Positions 6,986 to 11,161 of a DNA stretch of 11,161 nucleotides are shown here, one piece after another. The notes below the pieces were generated by a model. That model saw only the letters and a program-made list of their open reading frames with translations, ran no database searches and was not told the origin of the DNA. Origin of the DNA: Oxalobacteraceae bacterium. GTDB lineage: Bacteria; Pseudomonadota; Gammaproteobacteria; Burkholderiales; Burkholderiaceae_D. The stretch spans positions 1 through 11,161 of the forward strand of contig PKWO01000533.1 in NCBI GenBank assembly GCA_003132085.1, given 5' to 3'. How positions within the stretch are numbered: position 1 is the first letter of the stretch; every line of letters begins with the position of its first letter. The position numbers were made by a program, and so were the translations under genes.

Positions 6986-8198
6986 ATGTCGAGAAAACGT
7001 GTTGCTGTAATTGTTTCCCATCCAATTCAGCACTTTTGCCCCCAATACACAAGTTGGGCTAAGCTTCCGGGAGTCGACCTTAAAGTCTTCTTTGCATCGA
7101 GTCATGGCCTCGCCGCTTATGAGGATAAGAATTTCGGACGTATCGTGAAATGGGATGGCATCAAACTGGATTTTCCGCATGAATTTCTTCCAGGGGCCGA
7201 GGGACGTGCCATCGGTACTGCGATAGATTCGATAGATCTGGCAGATCGACTATCGCTTTTCTCGCCCGACGTAGTAGTGATTTACGGCTACTCTCAGAAA
7301 TTGCAACGTCGGTCTCTTGGCTGGACAAAGGTTGCAGGTATTCCGACATTGATGATCTCGGATTCGGAACTTCGGTCATCGCGAAGCTGGGTAAAGCGGG
7401 CAGCCAAGTCAATCGTGCTTCCGCATGTTTACAGAGATGTCGGTTTATTCTTGTCAGTGGGCGATGCAAACGAAGCTTACTACCGCAACTATGGTGTACG
7501 GGATGATCAGCTCATTCGCTGCTTTTTTCCGATTGATGTAAGTCACTACGATTCGATTGTGGCCAAACGTGATGAATGCCGAAACCATATTCGCGCCCAC
7601 CTAGGGATACCGGCACACCACAAGGTGCTCCTGATGGTGGGTAAATTAGTGCCGCTGGAAGCGGCAGGCCGATCTGATTCGATTCTCCAACGCAATTCAG
7701 AGCGAGCAAAATGATGTAACCGTGGTGTTCGCGGGTACAGGCCCGGACGAGGTTGCATTACGTGCGTTGACAAAGCGTACCGGTGTAGGAGGAGTGTTAT
7801 TCGCCGGTTTCGTTGCGCCGGAGGTTCTTGCCGAGTACTACTGCGCTGCTGATATCTACGTCCATTGCTCGGATCATGAGCCGCATTCTCTTGCCATCAG
7901 TGAGGCAATCTACTGCGGGCTTCCGGTCGTTCTCTCGGATAGGTGTGGCAGCTATGGGCCTACCGATGATGTTCGGCCTGGCCTCAACGGTTTCACTTAC
8001 CGGTGCGGTGACATAGGTGATCTGTCACGTGTTCTATTGCACGTCCTTGGAGGAGATGATCATGTGCGCATGTCCGAAGCTTCCCACCGCATTAGCCGAC
8101 AGCACCAGAAATTGGCGCATGGCGAGGCTCTAAATCAAGCGCTTTCCATCATTGAATCTGGCCAATTGAAATTGGAGAAACCATGGAAGTTCTGGTAA
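6986..8198 (+). pseudogene. GT4 glycosyltransferase interrupted by a single-base insertion
   Basis: The first part (6986-7714) opens RVAVIVSHPIQHFCPQY, a GT4 N-terminus, and reads well as far as VLLMVGKLVP, the start of the donor-binding half. There the frame derails and stops at 7712-7714. In the next frame the expected sequence resumes at once: WKRQADLIRFSNAIQSEQ, then VVFAGTGPDE, and the E-x7-E motif EPHSLAISE, ending at TAA 8196-8198. Removing one base at about 7655 (GTG CCG C TGG AAG becomes GTG CCG TGG AAG) restores a continuous protein of about 403 residues, a normal GT4 length. As written, neither half should be active alone: the first lacks the sugar-nucleotide site, and the second (possible GTG start at 7722) lacks the acceptor half. 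It could be a real null mutation or a sequencing error. The 3' end overlaps galE by 16 bases. Confidence 0.85.
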
Positions 8199-9163
8199 CT
8201 GGCGGGGCGGGTTTTATCGGCTCGCATATGGTCAAAATGCTGGCTACACGGGGATACAGTGTTGTTACGCTGGATGATTTATCCGCCGGGTTTCGCGACG
8301 CAGTTCTGGCAGGGGAGTTTGTGCACGGTAGTCTGCATGATATCGCGGGACTTGACGCGTTGTTTTCTGCTCACACTTTTGACGCGGTAATCCATTTCGC
8401 GGGGTCTATTGTGGTCAGCGAATCGGTACGAGACCCTTCCAAGTATTACCGGAATAATCTGGTGGCAACACTGAATTTACTCGACGCAATGCGCAAGCAT
8501 GGAGTGGGAAAATTGATTTTTTCCTCAACTGCGGCAATTTTTGGAATGCCGCAGTATGTGCCAATTGATGAGGGACATCCAAAGGCCCCAATCAATCCGT
8601 ACGGTATGTCTAAATGGATGATTGAAAATGTTTTGTTGGATTACGAGCGTGCGTATGGGTTTCATTCAGTTGCTTTACGTTACTTTAACGCAGCAGGTGC
8701 CGCGCCAGATGGCGAATTGGGCGAGCGGCACAATCCTGAGACGCATTTGATCCCGCTTGCCATACGGGCGGCCAACGGAGCATTGCCTGCTCTAACCGTT
8801 TTTGGATCTGATTACGATACGCCGGATGGGACTTGTATTCGCGATTACATCCACATTGTCGATATATGTGAGGCGCATCTCCTTGCTTTGGATCATCTAG
8901 CACGGGGCGGCGGGAGCAGAGCTTACAACTTGGGAAATGGCGAAGGCTATTCCGTACGTCAAGTGATTGAAATTGTCGAGCGTGTATCCGGCAACAAGGT
9001 GCCGGTACACTATGGCGACAGGCGCGAAGGGGATCCGCCTCGCCTGGTAGCGGATTCCTCACGTATTCGACAGGATTGGGGTTGGATACCACGTTATAGT
9101 GAGCTAGAAATGATTGTTGCGCATGCTTGGCGTTGGGAAAATGCGAACGCAGTTCCAGCTTAA
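8183..9163 (+). CDS. galE: UDP-glucose 4-epimerase (extended SDR family)
   Basis: The 326-residue protein begins MEVLVTGGAGFIGSH, with the NAD-binding GxxGxxG at residues 7-13. The catalytic set is visible as T116 in SST, and Y140 and K144 in YGMSK. HFAGSIVVSESV, LRYFNAAGA and the C-terminal YNLGNGEGYSV are all GalE hallmarks, and the length is slightly below the usual 330-340. It interconverts UDP-glucose and UDP-galactose, and in some members the N-acetylated forms, supplying donors to the transferases. ATG 8183 has GGAG at 8174-8177 and lies inside the end of the preceding glycosyltransferase frame, so the two were probably coupled. Activity on UDP-GlcNAc cannot be settled by eye. Confidence 0.93.
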   Translation: MEVLVTGGAGFIGSHMVKMLATRGYSVVTLDDLSAGFRDAVLAGEFVHGSLHDIAGLDALFSAHTFDAVIHFAGSIVVSESVRDPSKYYRNNLVATLNLLDAMRKHGVGKLIFSSTAAIFGMPQYVPIDEGHPKAPINPYGMSKWMIENVLLDYERAYGFHSVALRYFNAAGAAPDGELGERHNPETHLIPLAIRAANGALPALTVFGSDYDTPDGTCIRDYIHIVDICEAHLLALDHLARGGGSRAYNLGNGEGYSVRQVIEIVERVSGNKVPVHYGDRREGDPPRLVADSSRIRQDWGWIPRYSELEMIVAHAWRWENANAVPA

Positions 9164-9252
9164 GGCGCGACGCAGCTAATGCATGCGCACTAGCACTCTG
9201 CCTGACTTCCGGCTAAACAAGACAGAAATGCAACACCCGAGAAAATTAGAAA

Positions 9253-9987
9253 ATGGATATAAATTCAAATAGCTATCAAGGTTATGAAGGCTGGAAGCAA
9301 TGGGCCAAGGCCACATTTGGCAGTTGGTCTGCCGTTGATGCTGCCTATTTCTCTGCCGAATTGAGGCGTGCCGGGATTGAATCGTGTAAAAATCTGCGCA
9401 TCTACGAAATCGGATTTGGAAACGGTGCATTTGCCGGATACTTGTGCGCCATGGGTGGTCAGTATTTTGGCTCAGAACTCAATGGCGTTCTAGTTGAGCG
9501 AGCGACAGAGTTTGGCCTCAATGTCTTCGAAGGAGGCATTAAGCAAGCGCTCGAAACGGCTGAACCAAAGTCTTTTGATGCAGTCGTCGCTTTGGACGTG
9601 CTGGAACACCTCGATATTGCGGACATCAAGTCTTTTATGCTGGATGCTGCGGAATTGTTGAGACCGGGGGGGGTGGTACTGGCCCGTGTTCCGAGTGGGG
9701 ACAGTCCTTTCGGCCGGGCGATTTTCCACGGCGATATCACGCATCGGACGGCGTTAGGATCTTCAGCGGTTCGTCAACTTGCCTCGCAAACCGGGTTTGA
9801 AGTGACCGATATCGGGCCACCACGGTTTCCGATACTGGGGCTTGGACTGGTAAGGGCGATAAGGCGAGGCAGTATACGTTTGGCACAAACGATCATTGCT
9901 CGCTTTATTAATCTTGTTTTTCATGACGGGCAACCTCGAGTGATTACAGCCAACCTCGTTTTTGTGCTCAAGAAGCCGGTGCAATAA
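9253..9987 (+). CDS. Class I SAM-dependent methyltransferase
   Basis: The 244-residue protein has the Rossmann-fold methyltransferase motifs in order: motif I EIGFGNGAFAG from residue 52, SEL (acidic end of strand 2) near 74-76, ALDVLEHL at 113-120 and LRPGGVVLARVP from 136. The tail ITANLVFVLKK matches the last strand of the fold. It resembles the Methyltransf_11/23 type proteins found in glycan loci and probably methylates a sugar or the chain end using S-adenosylmethionine, but the acceptor is unknown. A run of eight G (9666-9673, codons 138-141) falls in the LRPGG motif and could make the gene prone to slippage. ATG 9253 follows a weak GAGAAAA site. The 89-base gap after galE shows no feature I can support. 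Confidence 0.85.
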   Translation: MDINSNSYQGYEGWKQWAKATFGSWSAVDAAYFSAELRRAGIESCKNLRIYEIGFGNGAFAGYLCAMGGQYFGSELNGVLVERATEFGLNVFEGGIKQALETAEPKSFDAVVALDVLEHLDIADIKSFMLDAAELLRPGGVVLARVPSGDSPFGRAIFHGDITHRTALGSSAVRQLASQTGFEVTDIGPPRFPILGLGLVRAIRRGSIRLAQTIIARFINLVFHDGQPRVITANLVFVLKKPVQ

Positions 9988-9989
9988 CT

Positions 9990-10169
9990 ATGAAAACCAT
10001 TGATCTCATCACCGCAGCGCAGCCACGGATATTAACGGCTAAAGCGCGAGATACTGTCGCAGCTGTTGATTTGTTGGAAGCCACGCACTATCTATACCAG
10101 TCGCCGCGCATGAGCCATTTGTTGGCGCTGCCAACGCATCTAATTGTTCTTGCTGGAACAAAACGATGA
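9990..10169 (+). CDS. Short hypothetical protein (59 aa), possibly a methyltransferase C-terminal relic
   Basis: ATG 9990 lies two bases after the preceding methyltransferase stop, and TGA 10167-10169 overlaps the next gene's ATG as ATGA, so the frame is packed exactly between two genes. The peptide begins MKTIDLITAAQPRILTAKAR and ends SHLLALPTHLIVLAGTKR. I do not recognise it as a whole. The end resembles the last beta strand of class I methyltransferases (compare ANLVFVLKK in the gene before). It may therefore be the tail of a methyltransferase whose front was deleted, or a true small protein. The tight packing makes a pure chance ORF less likely. Confidence 0.45.
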   Translation: MKTIDLITAAQPRILTAKARDTVAAVDLLEATHYLYQSPRMSHLLALPTHLIVLAGTKR

Positions 10170-11161
10170 GAGTGATTCATGTGACCCCGTCCATCACTGA
10201 AGAGGCTGCCGGACCAACATATTCCATTGTGCGCCTGTGCGAAACTTTGATAGCTCAGGGGCAGGATTTGACGCTTGGCGTGCTGGACTGGGCGCCGATG
10301 CCAATGCCCCCCCCGTTCCTAAAAACCTTCCCGCTGGGACTAGGGCCTCGTCGGTTGGGGCGCTCGCCTGCGATGCAGCGGTGGCTTTCGGCGAAGGCTG
10401 AATCCCGCTCGGTTGATTTGATCCATAGCCACAACCTTTGGATGATGCCGAATGTTTATCCGGGCCAGGCAGCTCGGCGTTATGGCGTTCCGCTGATGGT
10501 TTCGCCGCGTGGCGCGCTGTCTGAATGGGCGATGCAGAGCGGCTCAGACGTCAAACGCGTGTTCTGGCCGCTGGTTCAGCGGCCAGCCTTGGCCGCTGCA
10601 AACTGCTTTCACGCGACGGCGAAATCGGAATATGAGGACATCCGGCGACTTGGCTTCCGTCAGCCGGTGGCGATTATACCCAACGGGATCGACGTCCCCA
10701 ATCTGCCGCCGAAGGTACGCGGCAATTCGCGTACTCTCTTGTTCCTCGGACGTATTCATGAAGTCAAGGGTCTGGATATGCTATTGCCGGCATGGAGGGC
10801 AGTGCAGGATCGTTTTCCAGATTGGCGATTGCAAATCGTCGGACCGGACAATCGAGGCTATCTTTCAGAAATGCAACGACTAGCGAATGAGTTGCAACTT
10901 GAACGCATCGAATTTACAGGCCCATTGTTTGGAAGCCAGAAGTGGCAGGCATATCGCCAGGCCGACTTATTTGTACTCCCAACCTATTCCGAAAATTTCG
11001 GCATGTCGGTGGCAGAGGCGCTGGCAGCGGGAACGCCGGCGATTGTGTCCAAGGGCGCGCCGTGGAGCGAGATGGAGAAGCAGGGCGCTGGTTGGTGGAT
11101 CAACATTGGGGTTGATCCGCTGGTGGCTTGTCTGGAGCGTGCGCTGGTACGCACTTCAAGC
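10166..11161 (+). CDS. Glycosyltransferase family 4, 3' partial
   Basis: The frame stays open from ATG 10166 through the last base of the window (332 codons). The N-terminal half has the GT4 glycine-loop equivalent AAGPTYSIVRLCETL near residues 14-28 and IHSHNLWM near 86-93. The donor half has PNGIDVP (172-178), FLGRIHEVKG (193-202) and the E-x7-E motif ENFGMSVAE at 276-284, followed by GTPAIVSKGAPW. This is a retaining GT-B enzyme using a nucleotide sugar in the cytoplasm; the donor is not predictable. Family members are usually 370-400 residues, so about 40-70 are missing beyond the edge. The start overlaps the small ORF before it (ATGA). A run of eight C (10307-10314) occupies codons 48-50. 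Confidence 0.9.
   Translation, partial: MRVIHVTPSITEEAAGPTYSIVRLCETLIAQGQDLTLGVLDWAPMPMPPPFLKTFPLGLGPRRLGRSPAMQRWLSAKAESRSVDLIHSHNLWMMPNVYPGQAARRYGVPLMVSPRGALSEWAMQSGSDVKRVFWPLVQRPALAAANCFHATAKSEYEDIRRLGFRQPVAIIPNGIDVPNLPPKVRGNSRTLLFLGRIHEVKGLDMLLPAWRAVQDRFPDWRLQIVGPDNRGYLSEMQRLANELQLERIEFTGPLFGSQKWQAYRQADLFVLPTYSENFGMSVAEALAAGTPAIVSKGAPWSEMEKQGAGWWINIGVDPLVACLERALVRTSS

Noticed and set aside
7649..7660. Programmed ribosomal frameshift in the split GT4 gene
   Set aside because: There is no slippery heptamer or evident downstream pseudoknot, and GT4 enzymes are not known to be made this way; an accidental extra base explains it better.
8685..9092. 135-codon minus-strand ORF opposite galE
   Set aside because: Fully inside the conserved GalE coding region on the other strand, with no recognisable domain.
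1..11161. Transposase, integrase, CRISPR array, tRNA or rRNA genes
   Set aside because: I found no such coding motifs, no array of regular repeats and no tRNA- or rRNA-like sequence in the window.

Overview
The window is one strand-uniform block of surface-polysaccharide biosynthesis genes. All recognisable genes lie on the + strand, most with short gaps or stop/start overlaps, so it reads as part of one or a few long operons. The presence of a Wzx-type flippase, a Wzy-type polymerase, GalE, an AsnB-type amidotransferase and several glycosyltransferases points to an O-antigen, capsule or exopolysaccharide locus of a Gram-negative bacterium, probably a proteobacterium of moderate GC. Composition was judged by eye and not computed, and the species cannot be named. 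Both window edges cut genes, so the initiating sugar-phosphate transferase and any export or chain-length genes, if present, lie outside.

Layout: 1-1683 is the C-terminal part of an asparagine synthase read in frame, with no stop, into a complete-looking GT4 glycosyltransferase. 1684-2056 holds no intact gene but carries the decayed 5' end of an FkbM-family methyltransferase, with one frame switch and a lost 3' part. Then follow a Wzx flippase (2057-3517), a GT2 glycosyltransferase (3585-4379), a Wzy polymerase (4416-5867), a CgeB-like glycosyltransferase overlapping it by ATGA (5864-6928), a GT4 glycosyltransferase broken by a single extra base (6986-8198), GalE (8183-9163), a class I SAM methyltransferase (9253-9987), a 59-codon ORF that may be a methyltransferase relic (9990-10169), and a GT4 glycosyltransferase cut by the window end (10166-11161).

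Inferred joint role: GalE supplies UDP-galactose or UDP-GalNAc. The glycosyltransferases build a lipid-linked repeat unit on the cytoplasmic face. The methyltransferase and perhaps the amidotransferase decorate it, Wzx flips it, and Wzy polymerises it in the periplasm.

The main unusual signal is uneven decay: core export and polymerisation genes look intact, while several transferase or decoration genes are fused, frameshifted or reduced to relics. This may be real serotype-type evolution or, for the single-base events, sequencing error. I see no phage, transposase, CRISPR array, tRNA or rRNA, and nothing that clearly amounts to a new kind of biological system.
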